NCBI RefSeq assembly: GCF_000190535.1
Contig: NC_015160.1
Location: 3,534,001-3,598,000 of the forward strand
Direction: 5' to 3'
DNA from: Odoribacter splanchnicus DSM 20712
GTDB taxonomy: Bacteria > Bacteroidota > Bacteroidia > Bacteroidales > Marinifilaceae
DNA: 64,000 nt
The stretch's first letter is position 1. Every line of letters starts with the position of its first letter. Of the stretch, positions 26,288 through 35,939 are shown piece after piece. The translations under genes were made by a program, and so were the position numbers. Under the pieces are notes generated by a model. That model did no database searches. It worked only from the letters and a program-made list of their open reading frames with translations, and was not told the DNA's origin.

Positions 26288-27718
26288 TTGTCATCGCTAA
26301 AACAAAAAACGCTTTCAGGAGTCCTTTGGAGTTGTGTTGAACGCTTTTCGGTTCAAGGTATTCAGTTTGTCATTATGGTCATAATGGCTAGAATACTTTT
26401 GCCTTCTGATTATGGGATGATCGGAATGCTCGCCATATTTATCGCCATAGCACAAACGTTGATAGACAGTGGTTTCTCCAATGCTTTAATTCAGAAAAAA
26501 GATAGATCAGAAATTGATTATTCTACTGTATTTTATTTTAATATAGCTGTAGGAATTGTCCTTTACTTTATTCTGTTTTTTTCCTCTCCTTTAATAGCGA
26601 GATTTTATAACACGCCCGAACTGACAGGATTAACACGTGTATTAGCCTTGAATCTGTTTATAAATTCTTTAGCTGTCGTTCAACGGGCTATATTGTCTAT
26701 AAAAATAGATTTTAAGACTCAGGCAAAGGCTTCTTTTAGTGCTGCGATAATATCAGGCATCGTCGGCATAGTCATGGCATATACCGGTTTCGGAGTATGG
26801 TCACTTGCTGTTCAGACTGTTTTAAATGCTTTCGTGAATACAGTTTTATTATGGATTTTTTCAAAGTGGATTCCTTTGAAAGTTTTTTCTTTTGAATCTT
26901 TCAAAAAACTATTCACTTTTGGTTCCAAACTATTGGCTTCCGGATTATTAGATACAATTTACCGGAATATTTATACTATCGTTATCGGTAAAAAATTTGC
27001 TTCCACTGATTTGGGTTATTTTACCCGGGCAGATCAGTTTGCACAATTCCCATCCTCTAATTTAACCGGAATTATTCAACGCGTAACTTTCCCTGTATTA
27101 AGTGAAATTCAGGATGATGATGAACGTTTGGCACACGCTTACCGAAAATTTTTAAGATTGTCTGCGTACATGATTTTTCCGTTAATGACAGGATTAGCAG
27201 CTGTTGCATATCCATTCATTAATTGCTTATTGACGGAAAAGTGGACCTTTACAGCTTTATTGCTACAAATTCTGTGTTTCTCTTATATGTGGTATCCCGT
27301 TCATGCCATTAATCTGAATTTGTTACAAGTGAAAGGACGTTCAGACCTATTTCTGAAATTGGAGATTTATAAAAAAATAATGGGAATAGTTGTGTTAGGT
27401 GTTACCATTCCTTTGGGATTGGTGGCAATGTGTTGGGGAACCATTATCGCTTCTTTATTTAGCTTAGTGATAAATACCTATTATACGGGGAAACTGATAC
27501 ACGTCGGTTTATTTAAGCAATTACGGGATTTAAGTCCGGCATTATTCTATTCTTTGACGATGGCGATTGTCGTTTATCTGACTACTTGTTTGTTTGCCGA
27601 TCAATTGCTACAGCTTTTAATTGGTATTATTACAGGGATAATTTACTATCTTCTTGTTTCTTATGCGACAAAATCCCAGGACCTTAAAGAATTTCTTTTA
27701 CTGATAAAAAGGAAATAA
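26288..27718 (+). CDS. Polysaccharide flippase (Wzx-like), locus 1
   Basis: A membrane protein of about 476 residues with 12-14 helices, of the MATE/MVF polysaccharide-transporter superfamily. The N terminus SSLKQKTLSGVLWSCVERFSVQGIQFVIMVIMARIL and FSNALIQKKDRSEIDYSTVFYFN are typical of Bacteroidota Wzx proteins. It should move lipid-linked repeat units across the inner membrane. An ATG lies upstream at 26210, but it would translate through site B; the TTG at 26288 matches where the family begins. It is the first gene of locus 1, 6 bp before the aminotransferase gene. Confidence 0.88.
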   Translation: MSSLKQKTLSGVLWSCVERFSVQGIQFVIMVIMARILLPSDYGMIGMLAIFIAIAQTLIDSGFSNALIQKKDRSEIDYSTVFYFNIAVGIVLYFILFFSSPLIARFYNTPELTGLTRVLALNLFINSLAVVQRAILSIKIDFKTQAKASFSAAIISGIVGIVMAYTGFGVWSLAVQTVLNAFVNTVLLWIFSKWIPLKVFSFESFKKLFTFGSKLLASGLLDTIYRNIYTIVIGKKFASTDLGYFTRADQFAQFPSSNLTGIIQRVTFPVLSEIQDDDERLAHAYRKFLRLSAYMIFPLMTGLAAVAYPFINCLLTEKWTFTALLLQILCFSYMWYPVHAINLNLLQVKGRSDLFLKLEIYKKIMGIVVLGVTIPLGLVAMCWGTIIASLFSLVINTYYTGKLIHVGLFKQLRDLSPALFYSLTMAIVVYLTTCLFADQLLQLLIGIITGIIYYLLVSYATKSQDLKEFLLLIKRK

Positions 27719-27724
27719 TCTATC

Positions 27725-28837
27725 ATGGATAATGAAAAGCAAATCACGGTAACAAGTCCTTTGTTACCGCCTTTGGACGAATTGATACCCTGCTTGCGTG
27801 ACATTTGGGAGAGGAAATGGTTGACGAATAACGGGCATTACCATCAGCTGTTGGAAAAGGCTTTGGCTGAATATTTGAAAGTGCCTTATATCAGTTTGTT
27901 CACCAACGGGACATTGCCTTTGATTACGGCATTGCAGGCGTTGCGGATTACCGGGGAAGTGATAACGACACCTTACAGTTTTGTGGCAACAACACATTCG
28001 CTGTGGTGGAATGGGATTAAGCCGGTATTTGTAGATATAGAACCGGAGACATGCAATATCGATCCGGAGAAAATCGAGGCGGCGATTACGCCAAAAACGA
28101 CGGCAATAATGCCTGTTCATGTATATGGAAAACCTTGTGATACTGTTCGGATACAAGAGATTGCAGACAAATATGGTTTGAAGGTGATTTATGATGCAGC
28201 TCATGCGTTTGGTGTGGAAGTAAATGGAAACTCCGTATTGGAAGCCGGTGATATGTCGACGTTGAGTTTTCATGCGACGAAGGTGTACAACACGGTGGAA
28301 GGGGGAGCATTGGTGTGTCATGACGGGCAGACAAAACAACGAATAGATTATTTGAAGAATTTCGGTTTTGCAGGAGAAACGACCGTGATTGCTCCGGGTA
28401 TCAACGGGAAGATGGACGAGGTGCGGGCTGCGTACGGACTGCTGAATTTGAAACAGGTGGATGCGGCCATTGAAGCACGGAGACAGGTGGCGGTGAGGTA
28501 TCGGGAGGAATTGAAAGATGTGCCGGGTATCCGGGTAATGGAGGATATGCCGGGTGTGCGGCATAATTACTCTTATTTTCCGATTTTCGTGAATGCAGAA
28601 CGGTATGGGATGACGCGGGATGAATTGTATACGCGGATGAAGGAAAGGAATGTCTTGGGGCGGCGCTATTTTTACCCGTTGATCAGTGAGTTCTCGACTT
28701 ACCGCGGTCTGGAATCCGCGAGGCCGGAGAATCTGCCTGTAGCGCACAAGGTGGCGGACAGCGTGATTTGTTTGCCGATGTATAGCGGTTTGGAGCGGGA
28801 AGAGGCGGAAAGAGTGTTGGATTGTATAGTAAAATGA
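27725..28837 (+). CDS. DegT/DnrJ/EryC1 sugar aminotransferase
   Basis: A 370-residue PLP enzyme. TNGTLPLITALQAL begins the large domain, VIYDAAHAFGVEVNG holds the PLP-contacting Asp, and the Schiff-base lysine is in LSFHATKVYNTVEGGALV. GKMDEVRAAYGLLNLKQVD is the substrate-side motif. Such enzymes aminate 3- or 4-keto-6-deoxy nucleotide sugars; the closest pattern I know is the dTDP-4-amino-4,6-dideoxyhexose (VioA/FdtB) group. dTDP-glucose made by rfbA/rfbB downstream could supply the substrate. The amino group made here is the likely target of the acyl chain built by the module at 31,582-37,850. DNA is richer in G+C than the following genes. Confidence 0.92.
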   Translation: MDNEKQITVTSPLLPPLDELIPCLRDIWERKWLTNNGHYHQLLEKALAEYLKVPYISLFTNGTLPLITALQALRITGEVITTPYSFVATTHSLWWNGIKPVFVDIEPETCNIDPEKIEAAITPKTTAIMPVHVYGKPCDTVRIQEIADKYGLKVIYDAAHAFGVEVNGNSVLEAGDMSTLSFHATKVYNTVEGGALVCHDGQTKQRIDYLKNFGFAGETTVIAPGINGKMDEVRAAYGLLNLKQVDAAIEARRQVAVRYREELKDVPGIRVMEDMPGVRHNYSYFPIFVNAERYGMTRDELYTRMKERNVLGRRYFYPLISEFSTYRGLESARPENLPVAHKVADSVICLPMYSGLEREEAERVLDCIVK

Positions 28838-30051
28838 TGGGTGGGATGAAACAGAAAAAATTATTGTTGTTGGGAGGACTACGTTATTTACTCCCGGTGA
28901 TAGAGGCTGCCCATAAATTGGGGTATTATGTGATAACGTGTGATTATATTCCCGGTAACATTGCGCATAAGTATTCGGATGAGTATCATAATGTGAGTAT
29001 TATAGACAAAGAGGCTGTTTTGGCGTTAGCCCGGGAGTTGGAAATAGATGGAATTATGTCGTTTGCGGTAGACCCTGGAGTAGTGACGGCGGCTTATGTA
29101 CAGGATCAGATGGGATTGCCGGGGAATCCTTATGAGTCAGTGAAGATATTGCAGAATAAAGACCGGTTCCGTCGTTTTTTGTCGGAGTATGGTTTTAATG
29201 TGCCTTGGGCATTTGGTTTCTCTTCTGTGGGGGATACTTTGTTAAAATCCGGTGAGTTTACTTATCCTTTAATTGTAAAACCGACAGATTCCGCAGGGAG
29301 TAAAGGTGTGACAAGAGTGGACAGGGCGGAGGATCTGGAGGATGCGGTAAAGTATGCTTTGAAGCATTCTATTTCGGAAAGGGTGATTGTGGAGGAGTTT
29401 ATAGAAAAGGAAGGTTGTTCATCGGATACGGACTGTTTTTCCGTAGATGGGGAGTTGAAGTTTGTTTCTTTTTCGGCGCAACGCTTCGATGAAAAGGCGG
29501 CAAATCCTTACACACCTTCTGCATTTAGTTGGCCCTCGACTATGACGAAAGAACAGGAGGCGGAGTTAACTTTCGAGTTGCAGCGGTTGTTGTATTTGTT
29601 AGGGATGCGGACATCGATTTATAATGTGGAAACTCGTATAGGGAAGAATGGGAAAACTTACATTATGGAGGTTTCACCACGTGGAGGAGGCAACCGTTTG
29701 GCGGAAATGTTACGTTATGCGACAGGGGTAGATTTGATTACCAATGCGGTGAGGGCTGCGGTAGGTGAAGAGGTTGTCGGTGTGGAACAGAAACCTTATC
29801 AAGGATACTGGGCGGAGGTGGTACTGCATGCAGATAAGGATGGATGTTTCAACGGATTGGAAATGGATGATGAGTTCCGAAATAAGCATGTGAAAGAAGT
29901 TGATTTGTGGGTAGAAAAAGGGGATTCCGTTTCTGCTTTCAGGGGGGCGAATGACGCGATAGGGACGTTGGTGGTGAGGTTTGATACGGATGATGAATTA
30001 CAGGAATTTATAAAGAGGGGAAAAGACAAGTATCAAATTGTGCTTAAATGA
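28834..30051 (+). CDS. ATP-grasp family ligase
   Basis: A 405-residue protein with a pre-ATP-grasp Rossmann-like start (KLLLLGGLRYLLPVIEAAHKLGYYVITCDY), a central segment LIVKPTDSAGSKGVTRV for nucleotide binding, and the metal-binding IMEVSPRGGGNRLAEML. The family joins a carboxylate to an amine or similar group using ATP, so it could attach an amino acid to a sugar or carrier. Start choice: ATG at 28834 overlaps the previous stop as ATGA; ATG at 28846 (MKQKKLLLLGG) is equally plausible. It overlaps the next gene by 4 bp. Confidence 0.82.
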   Translation: MMGGMKQKKLLLLGGLRYLLPVIEAAHKLGYYVITCDYIPGNIAHKYSDEYHNVSIIDKEAVLALARELEIDGIMSFAVDPGVVTAAYVQDQMGLPGNPYESVKILQNKDRFRRFLSEYGFNVPWAFGFSSVGDTLLKSGEFTYPLIVKPTDSAGSKGVTRVDRAEDLEDAVKYALKHSISERVIVEEFIEKEGCSSDTDCFSVDGELKFVSFSAQRFDEKAANPYTPSAFSWPSTMTKEQEAELTFELQRLLYLLGMRTSIYNVETRIGKNGKTYIMEVSPRGGGNRLAEMLRYATGVDLITNAVRAAVGEEVVGVEQKPYQGYWAEVVLHADKDGCFNGLEMDDEFRNKHVKEVDLWVEKGDSVSAFRGANDAIGTLVVRFDTDDELQEFIKRGKDKYQIVLK

Positions 30052-30998
30052 AAGAAATAGGTGGCTATTTTGAATTAGAATTGCATAAGGGTGGACATTA
30101 TCATCCTGATGCTTTGCATTTAAATACGGGACGGAATTGCTTTGAGTATATTTTGCGGGCCAAAGGATATAAAAAAGTTTATATTCCTTATTACACGTGT
30201 GAAGTGATGTTGGAACCTTTACGGAAATGTGGGGTAAAATGGGAGTTTTATCATATTAACGAGGATTTCGAACCATTGACTTCGTACTCTTTGGCTACTG
30301 ATGAGGCATTTTTATATACGAATTATTGGGGATTAAAACAAGCGTGTGTAAAGAGATCGGCAGAGCGTTATGGAAAACAATTAATTGTAGATAATGCACA
30401 AGCTTTTTTTGCTTCTCCGATAGAGGGTGTTGATACCTTTTATTCGGCACGCAAGTTTTTTGGAGTACCGGATGGGGCCTATCTTTATACAGACAAGTTT
30501 TTAAATGTAGAGTTAGAACAGGATGTCTCCTGTCAACGTTGTGAACATTTATTAAGGCGGATTGATGAAGGGGCCGAAAGAGGATATGAGGCTTTTAGGC
30601 GGAATGATGACGCATTGAATAATCAACCTATTAAAAAGATGTCCCAATTGACGGAATCGATTTTAATGGGTGTGGATTATAAAATTGTCGTGGAACAGAG
30701 AAGAGGGAATTTCAACTATTTGCATTCTTTTTTGGGGAAAAGAAATAGATTGAATTTGGAAACATTGAAAGATGAAAAAGTACCAATGATTTATCCTTTC
30801 TTTGTGCAAAATATTGATATTAGAAAAAAATTGATTGCTAATAAGATTTTTGTAGCAACTTATTGGCCAAATGTTTTTTCCTGGACAGTTGCAGACTCCG
30901 TTGAACATGGATTTGCAGATTACTTAATACCGTTACCGATTGATCAGCGTTATGGTGAAGATGACATAGAACGTATATTAAAAATAATAAATAATTAG
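30048..30998 (+). CDS. Divergent DegT-like PLP-dependent protein
   Basis: A 316-residue protein with the aminotransferase fold pattern: LNTGRNCFEYILRAKG at the start, VYIPYYTCEVMLEPLRKCGVKWEFYHI, LIVDNAQAFFASPIEGVDTFYSARKFFGVPDGAYLYT. The aligned PLP aspartate is in VDNAQ and the lysine in SARKFFG. It is shorter than usual DegT enzymes and lacks a clear C-terminal small domain motif. Function is unknown; sugar amination or dehydration is possible. The start overlaps the ATP-grasp stop by 4 bp. From here on the DNA becomes strongly AT-rich. Confidence 0.65.
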   Translation: MKEIGGYFELELHKGGHYHPDALHLNTGRNCFEYILRAKGYKKVYIPYYTCEVMLEPLRKCGVKWEFYHINEDFEPLTSYSLATDEAFLYTNYWGLKQACVKRSAERYGKQLIVDNAQAFFASPIEGVDTFYSARKFFGVPDGAYLYTDKFLNVELEQDVSCQRCEHLLRRIDEGAERGYEAFRRNDDALNNQPIKKMSQLTESILMGVDYKIVVEQRRGNFNYLHSFLGKRNRLNLETLKDEKVPMIYPFFVQNIDIRKKLIANKIFVATYWPNVFSWTVADSVEHGFADYLIPLPIDQRYGEDDIERILKIINN

Positions 30999-31589
30999 AT
31001 GTCCATAAAATTTAGAGAGTTTGAAAATAGGGATATAGATTTTGTTTATCACTGTAAAAATGACGAAAATCTTTCTCGGTTAATAGTTGGAGAATTTAAG
31101 CCCATATCAAAATCTGAAGCAATCCAATGGGTTGAAGGATGTAAAGGGCATCATGATGATTACATTTTTTGGGCAATTTGTAAGGATGATGAATCTGAGG
31201 ATATAATAGGGTGGGCAAGTTTGGCAAATATTAATAAAGTGAATAAAAGTGCTTCAACTCATAGCATTGTTATCGGAGATAGGGATTACAATGATGGTTT
31301 TACTTGGATTGAGACTGTTCGCTTTATGTTTGAATATGCGTTTGAAACACTTAAACTGAATCGTCTCTATGGGGTTTCGTTGGTAGGACATCCTATGAGT
31401 AACATAATAGGAGATTTGATGTTTATGGCAAAGGAAGGAGTACTTAGACAGGCGATATTTAAAAATGGAAGATTTTATGATCTCTTGTATAATGCAATCC
31501 TTAGAGATGAATATTATATACATAAAGAAAATGGAGATTATGAGATGAGAAAGATTATTAAAAGACTAAGAAATTTACGACATGGATAA
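30999..31589 (+). CDS. GNAT family acetyltransferase (RimJ/RimL-like)
   Basis: A 196-residue protein with a GNAT pattern: SIKFREFENRDIDFVYHCKN, then IIGWASLANINKVNKSASTHSIVIGD and the late helix WIETVRFMFEYAFETLKLNRLYGVSL. It probably transfers an acyl group from CoA, or from a carrier protein, onto an amine. In this context it is a candidate for acylating the amino sugar. It begins directly after the preceding stop and overlaps the malonyltransferase gene by 8 bp. Confidence 0.78.
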   Translation: MSIKFREFENRDIDFVYHCKNDENLSRLIVGEFKPISKSEAIQWVEGCKGHHDDYIFWAICKDDESEDIIGWASLANINKVNKSASTHSIVIGDRDYNDGFTWIETVRFMFEYAFETLKLNRLYGVSLVGHPMSNIIGDLMFMAKEGVLRQAIFKNGRFYDLLYNAILRDEYYIHKENGDYEMRKIIKRLRNLRHG

Positions 31590-32511
31590 TGCTTTTATTT
31601 TTTCAGGACAAGGAAGTCAAAAAGAAGGTATGGGGAAGTCGTTATATCTCAACTCTCAGGTTGCTAGGAAAATATATGAAGATGCGGATAATATTTTAGG
31701 TGAAAGATTCTCTGATTTTATATTTAACGCATCCGAGGAAGTATTAATGGATACAAGATATACGCAGCCGGCCATATTTATCTATGAAGTTGCTGCTGCG
31801 TTGGGACAATCAGATTTTAAACCTGATTGTGTGGCCGGTCATTCTTTGGGCGAATATGCCGCACTTGTTGTTTCTGGGACTCTTGATTTTGAGGAAACAC
31901 TTAAGTTTGTATGGAGAAGAGGACAAATTTTCCATGAAGCATTTCAAAAGCATCCAAGTGCAATGGGGGCTATTATAGGTATCCCTGATGATAAAGTTCT
32001 TTCGGTTCTGCAAACTGTTGGGAATGAGGATGGGAATAGCCTTTATATAGCAAATTATAATGGACCGGGGCAATTGGTTATAACTGGTGACAGAACCTCT
32101 ATAAAAAAAGCATGCAAGATTTTTAAAGATATGGGAGCTAAAAGAGCTGTACTTCTTCCTATGAAAGGAGTTGGACATTCTCCTAATTCTAAAGAGGAGG
32201 GTGAAATTCTTGAAAAAGAAATAATGAAACTAAGTTTTAAAACACCAAATATTCCAATATATCAGGATGTTGATGCCTTACCGCATAAAGACCCCGTTAA
32301 AATTAAAGAGAATCAAATAAAACTTATGACGAGTCCAGTGCAATGGACGAATATAACTCGGAATATGGTTTCAAATGGAGTTCGTAACTTTTATGAAGTA
32401 GGTACAGACGATACTTTACAGAAAATTGTTTCGCGAATGTATCCTGATTTATTAGTGACATCTATTTGGACATGCAATGACTATAGAAATATAAAACCAT
32501 ATAATTTATAA
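31582..32511 (+). CDS. Malonyl-CoA:ACP acyltransferase (FabD-like)
   Basis: A 309-residue acyltransferase. FIFSGQGSQKEGMGKSLY is the FabD start; the nucleophile serine is in CVAGHSLGEYAALVVSG and the catalytic histidine region is MKGVGHSP. It is a second FabD-like enzyme by context, lying in the polysaccharide locus rather than with fatty-acid genes, so it is inferred to load malonyl onto one of the two nearby carrier proteins. It ends 2 bp before the carrier-protein gene at 32514. DNA is AT-rich like its neighbours. Confidence 0.9.
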   Translation: MDNAFIFSGQGSQKEGMGKSLYLNSQVARKIYEDADNILGERFSDFIFNASEEVLMDTRYTQPAIFIYEVAAALGQSDFKPDCVAGHSLGEYAALVVSGTLDFEETLKFVWRRGQIFHEAFQKHPSAMGAIIGIPDDKVLSVLQTVGNEDGNSLYIANYNGPGQLVITGDRTSIKKACKIFKDMGAKRAVLLPMKGVGHSPNSKEEGEILEKEIMKLSFKTPNIPIYQDVDALPHKDPVKIKENQIKLMTSPVQWTNITRNMVSNGVRNFYEVGTDDTLQKIVSRMYPDLLVTSIWTCNDYRNIKPYNL

Positions 32512-32513
32512 TT

Positions 32514-32741
32514 ATGAATATAGATAATTTTATTGAAAATTTTGCAGGAGAATTTGAGGAAACTCCTATAGAGAACTTTTCGATGGATACTGAGTTCAAA
32601 AGCCTTGAAGAGTGGAATTCATTAACAGCCCTTTCTATCATTTCGATGATAGATGATAATTATGATAAAACTATTACAGGGGCTGATTTACGGAAATGTG
32701 TAACAATTAAAGAGCTTTTTGATCTTGTTTCCTCAAAATGA
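32514..32741 (+). CDS. Acyl carrier protein of the acyl module (first copy)
   Basis: A 75-residue acidic protein. The phosphopantetheine site is the serine in EEWNSLTALSIISMIDD (Ser36), in place of the DSL of housekeeping ACP. Four helices can be drawn around it. It lies 2 bp after the malonyltransferase and 3 bp before the ketoreductase, so it is the likely malonyl carrier. It differs clearly from acpP (6295) and from the second carrier at 35940. Confidence 0.85.
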   Translation: MNIDNFIENFAGEFEETPIENFSMDTEFKSLEEWNSLTALSIISMIDDNYDKTITGADLRKCVTIKELFDLVSSK

Positions 32742-32744
32742 TAG

Positions 32745-33503
32745 ATGATGAACCGTGCATTTTCTCTTGAGGGTAAAACCGTATTTGTAACAGGTGCATC
32801 GTCCGGTATAGGTAGAGGTATCGCTGTCGGTTGTGCTCGCGCCGGAGCAAAGCTAATACTCAATGGACGGGATCGAGATAGATTAAAGGAAACTTTATCT
32901 ATACTTGATGGGGAAGAACATTCTATTATTGTCGGTGATTTGTCGTGTGAGTCGGATATCATTTCTATTGTTGAAAATTTACCAGAAATTCATGGTTGGG
33001 TTAATAGTGCTGCAATACCCAAAGTTTGTCCTATAAAGTATTTTGATAAGAACAATATTGAAGAGATATTTAGTGTTAATATTATTTCGACCATGTTGTT
33101 AATGTCAAAATTATTAAAAACGAAAAAGATTAAACGAGGGGCATCAATTGTGCTGATTTCAGCCATAACAGGAGCATTTGTTGGTAGTCGAGGCGATACT
33201 TCGTATTGTGCGACAAAAGGCGCGGTTAATGGTTTCATGAAAGGCGCTGCATTAGAGTTAGCGTCCTTAGGAATAAGAGTCAATACCGTAAATCCTGGTC
33301 TTGTACCGACGAATATCTTAAAGTTATCTGATCAACTTGCAGGTGAATCTCATCATACAGAGTTGATGTTCGACCAATATCCTTTAAAGCGATTAGGTAC
33401 TCCAGAAGATATTGCTAATGGAGTTATATATCTTCTTTCTGATGCATCTTCATGGGTTACAGGACATGCGCTGGCTGTTGATGGTGGATATCTTCTACAA
33501 TAG
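32745..33503 (+). CDS. SDR oxidoreductase (FabG-like ketoreductase)
   Basis: A 252-residue short-chain dehydrogenase. The cofactor loop is TGASSGIGRG; the catalytic serine region is SIVLISAITGAF; the Tyr-x3-Lys pair is in TSYCATKGAVNGF; PGLVPTN follows. This is a complete classical SDR, probably NADPH-dependent. Between a carrier protein and an AMP-ligase its role should be reduction of a 3-ketoacyl-carrier intermediate to 3-hydroxyacyl. Alternatively it could act on a sugar. Confidence 0.9.
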   Translation: MMNRAFSLEGKTVFVTGASSGIGRGIAVGCARAGAKLILNGRDRDRLKETLSILDGEEHSIIVGDLSCESDIISIVENLPEIHGWVNSAAIPKVCPIKYFDKNNIEEIFSVNIISTMLLMSKLLKTKKIKRGASIVLISAITGAFVGSRGDTSYCATKGAVNGFMKGAALELASLGIRVNTVNPGLVPTNILKLSDQLAGESHHTELMFDQYPLKRLGTPEDIANGVIYLLSDASSWVTGHALAVDGGYLLQ

Positions 33504-33569
33504 AGAGTCCTAGTATATGGAATCGACTAAGTAGGTCGTGTTATAAAATAATTCTACAATATTAATAAA

Positions 33570-35093
33570 ATGGTAATTAATTTACTTGAACTTTTTGACC
33601 TCTCTGTCACAAAAAATGGAGACAAGATTGCAATAGTTGATGGAACTCGTACAATCTCTTTTAACGATCTTGATAAAAAATCCGATATACTTTCTCAAAA
33701 GATTCATAACATAGCTGAGTCTGTCAATCGACCTGTTGCTGTCTTTCTTCCCAAATGTATAGAAGCTGTAATTGCAAATATTGCGATTATGAAAAGTGCA
33801 AATATATTTATGAATCTAGATGTAAAGACGCCTGGTCAGAGATTAAGTAATATAGTGGACTTGATTGAGCCTGTTTTAATTATAACCGACGTAAAGAATG
33901 TTGAGTTAATTAACGAAGTCTCGGGGAAAATTCCTATATTGATAATTGATGATGTAAATTGGGAAGAAAATATCAACAAGGAGACCGTAAAGCAGCAATG
34001 GTCATCTGTAATTGATACGGACCCATTTTGTATTATAAACACTTCAGGCTCAACCGGAACTCCCAAAGGTGTGGTGTTGAATCACCTGAGTTTCCTTGAT
34101 TTCATCTATAGGTCGCATGAAGCTTTCAACATAGGTGAAAATGAAATAATGGGGTCGTTGTCTCCTCTTGTATTTGACATCTATGTCCTCGAATTGTGCA
34201 TGTTAATGTACCGCTCTGCAACTATTGTACTTCTTCCGGCTCATCTATCTGCTTTCCCGGTAAAAATTCTTAAGATAATGCAGCAACAACACGTGACTTT
34301 TATCTTTTGGGTTCCAACAATAATGGTAAATATTGCCAATATGGGACTATTGGAAAAAGAACCACTACCGAGTCTGAAACTTGTATGGTTTGCAGGAGAA
34401 GTTTTTCCGACCAAGCAGTTCAATGTATGGCGAAAAGCATTGCCCCATACGAAATTTGCTAACTTATATGGCCCTATTGAAACAGCGGTTGACAGTATCT
34501 TCTATATCGTAGACCGGGACATATCAGACAATGAGCCGATTCCAATAGGATATGCATATCGCAATACTGACATTCTTCTTTTAGATCATGAAGACAAAAT
34601 GGTAACAACGACAGATGTAGAGGGTGAAATATGTGTTCGTGGAAGTTCGCTTGCATTAGGCTATTACAATAACCCTATAAAAACAGCTGCGGTATTCGTA
34701 CAGAATCCTTTGAATAATCATTATCCGGAACGGATTTATCGTACTGGTGATATTGCGATAATCAATAGCCGAAATGAGATTGTATTTAAAGGGCGAAAGG
34801 ACAGTCTTATAAAGCATCAAGGTTATAGAATAGAATTAGGAGAGGTAGAGCATGTAATAGTCAATATACTCCAACTCGTTAAAAACGGATGCATTGTGTA
34901 CAATTTTAATAAAAAAGAGATTACCTTGTTCTATGAAAATTCAGAAGAAATATCTATACCCGATTTCCGAAAGACGTTGTCAACCCAATTGCCAAAGTAT
35001 ATGATACCTTCTTCTTTCTTCAGAGAAAATGAACTTAAACGTAACACTAACGGAAAGATTGACCGACTTTACTATAAGGAATTAGTAAATTAA
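33570..35093 (+). CDS. AMP-binding acyl/aminoacyl-carrier ligase (DltA-like)
   Basis: A 507-residue adenylate-forming enzyme. The AMP motif is NTSGSTGTPKGVVLNH; YGPIETAVDS and YRTGDIAIINSRNEIVFKGRKDSLIKHQGYRIELGEVE follow; the C-terminal catalytic lysine is in NTNGKIDRLYY. The overall layout resembles D-alanine-carrier ligases and stand-alone adenylation domains. It is expected to activate a carboxylic acid and load it on a carrier protein, most likely the copy at 35940. The substrate cannot be read by eye. The 66 bp before it hold no obvious promoter. Confidence 0.9.
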   Translation: MVINLLELFDLSVTKNGDKIAIVDGTRTISFNDLDKKSDILSQKIHNIAESVNRPVAVFLPKCIEAVIANIAIMKSANIFMNLDVKTPGQRLSNIVDLIEPVLIITDVKNVELINEVSGKIPILIIDDVNWEENINKETVKQQWSSVIDTDPFCIINTSGSTGTPKGVVLNHLSFLDFIYRSHEAFNIGENEIMGSLSPLVFDIYVLELCMLMYRSATIVLLPAHLSAFPVKILKIMQQQHVTFIFWVPTIMVNIANMGLLEKEPLPSLKLVWFAGEVFPTKQFNVWRKALPHTKFANLYGPIETAVDSIFYIVDRDISDNEPIPIGYAYRNTDILLLDHEDKMVTTTDVEGEICVRGSSLALGYYNNPIKTAAVFVQNPLNNHYPERIYRTGDIAIINSRNEIVFKGRKDSLIKHQGYRIELGEVEHVIVNILQLVKNGCIVYNFNKKEITLFYENSEEISIPDFRKTLSTQLPKYMIPSSFFRENELKRNTNGKIDRLYYKELVN

Positions 35094-35128
35094 AGATATC
35101 GGAATAGGGGTTTACATAACAACGTGCA

Positions 35129-35926
35129 ATGAGAATATTAAAATTAGAGCAACTCTCCTCAATTAACCAGCTGAATAATACCATCAATGATTTTAAGCGA
35201 AACGGACGAAGTTTTTTTACAAATTACATACCGGATCGCACACTTCATGAAAAATGGGTTGAACAAGGCAATGCATTTGTTTTTACATTCGACAATGGAA
35301 TATATATAGTCTTTGATTGCGAATTTATGCTAAATATAATATTTATTTCTCGTTCAAAGGAAGAAATAAATGATTGTTTGACAGAAATAGGCAAGAAGTA
35401 TGGGAAGCCAGCCGTCTTGGAATATATACTCCGAGAAGGAAAAGATCAATCATTAGGTTTACCTAACAAAATATTGCGTCGAATGAGTCGTTGTGGTACA
35501 TTTGCAGATTCGATTTTACCATCAAAATGTGTAAAAAAAGCTATTTTGGATGATATCCCAGCGCTTCTCGCAATTTTCAAGCAGTATTTTGATCCTCTGA
35601 CTGAACGCATACCCGATAATGATGAATTTATAAAACTTATAAGTAGCAATGGGATTTCAATTATGTGTAAAAATACAGAAATCATTGGAATGGTTATCTA
35701 CCAAAAAAATACTTTGAGCATTCACCTGCGGTATTGGTGGGTTTCTCCAAATTATAGGGGAAATGGAGTGGGAGCCGATTTGTTAAAAGATTTTTTTCAT
35801 TCAGGCAGAGGGTGTAAGCGTCAATTCCTTTGGGTTTTTTCGGATAATACTAATGCCATAGAAAGATATAAGCATTATGGATTCTCCTTTGATGGGTTAG
35901 CTGATGAAATATACATAGTTAAATAA
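35129..35926 (+). CDS. GNAT-domain acyltransferase, two-part
   Basis: A 265-residue protein. The C-terminal half is a GNAT domain: AILDDIPALLAIFKQYFD, then LRYWWVSPNYRGNGVGADLLKDFFHSG, whose RGNGVGADL is the acyl-CoA pyrophosphate loop. The N-terminal 120 residues are of unknown fold. Lying between the ligase and a carrier protein, it may transfer the finished acyl group to an amino sugar, or edit the carrier. It ends 13 bp before the carrier-protein gene. Confidence 0.8.
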   Translation: MRILKLEQLSSINQLNNTINDFKRNGRSFFTNYIPDRTLHEKWVEQGNAFVFTFDNGIYIVFDCEFMLNIIFISRSKEEINDCLTEIGKKYGKPAVLEYILREGKDQSLGLPNKILRRMSRCGTFADSILPSKCVKKAILDDIPALLAIFKQYFDPLTERIPDNDEFIKLISSNGISIMCKNTEIIGMVIYQKNTLSIHLRYWWVSPNYRGNGVGADLLKDFFHSGRGCKRQFLWVFSDNTNAIERYKHYGFSFDGLADEIYIVK

Positions 35927-35939
35927 CAAATCAGAAAAA

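Noticed and set aside
27764-28747. A 327-codon minus-strand frame across the first aminotransferase gene
   Set aside because: The plus strand is a clear DegT enzyme; the antisense frame is histidine/arginine/glutamine rich with no recognisable motif.
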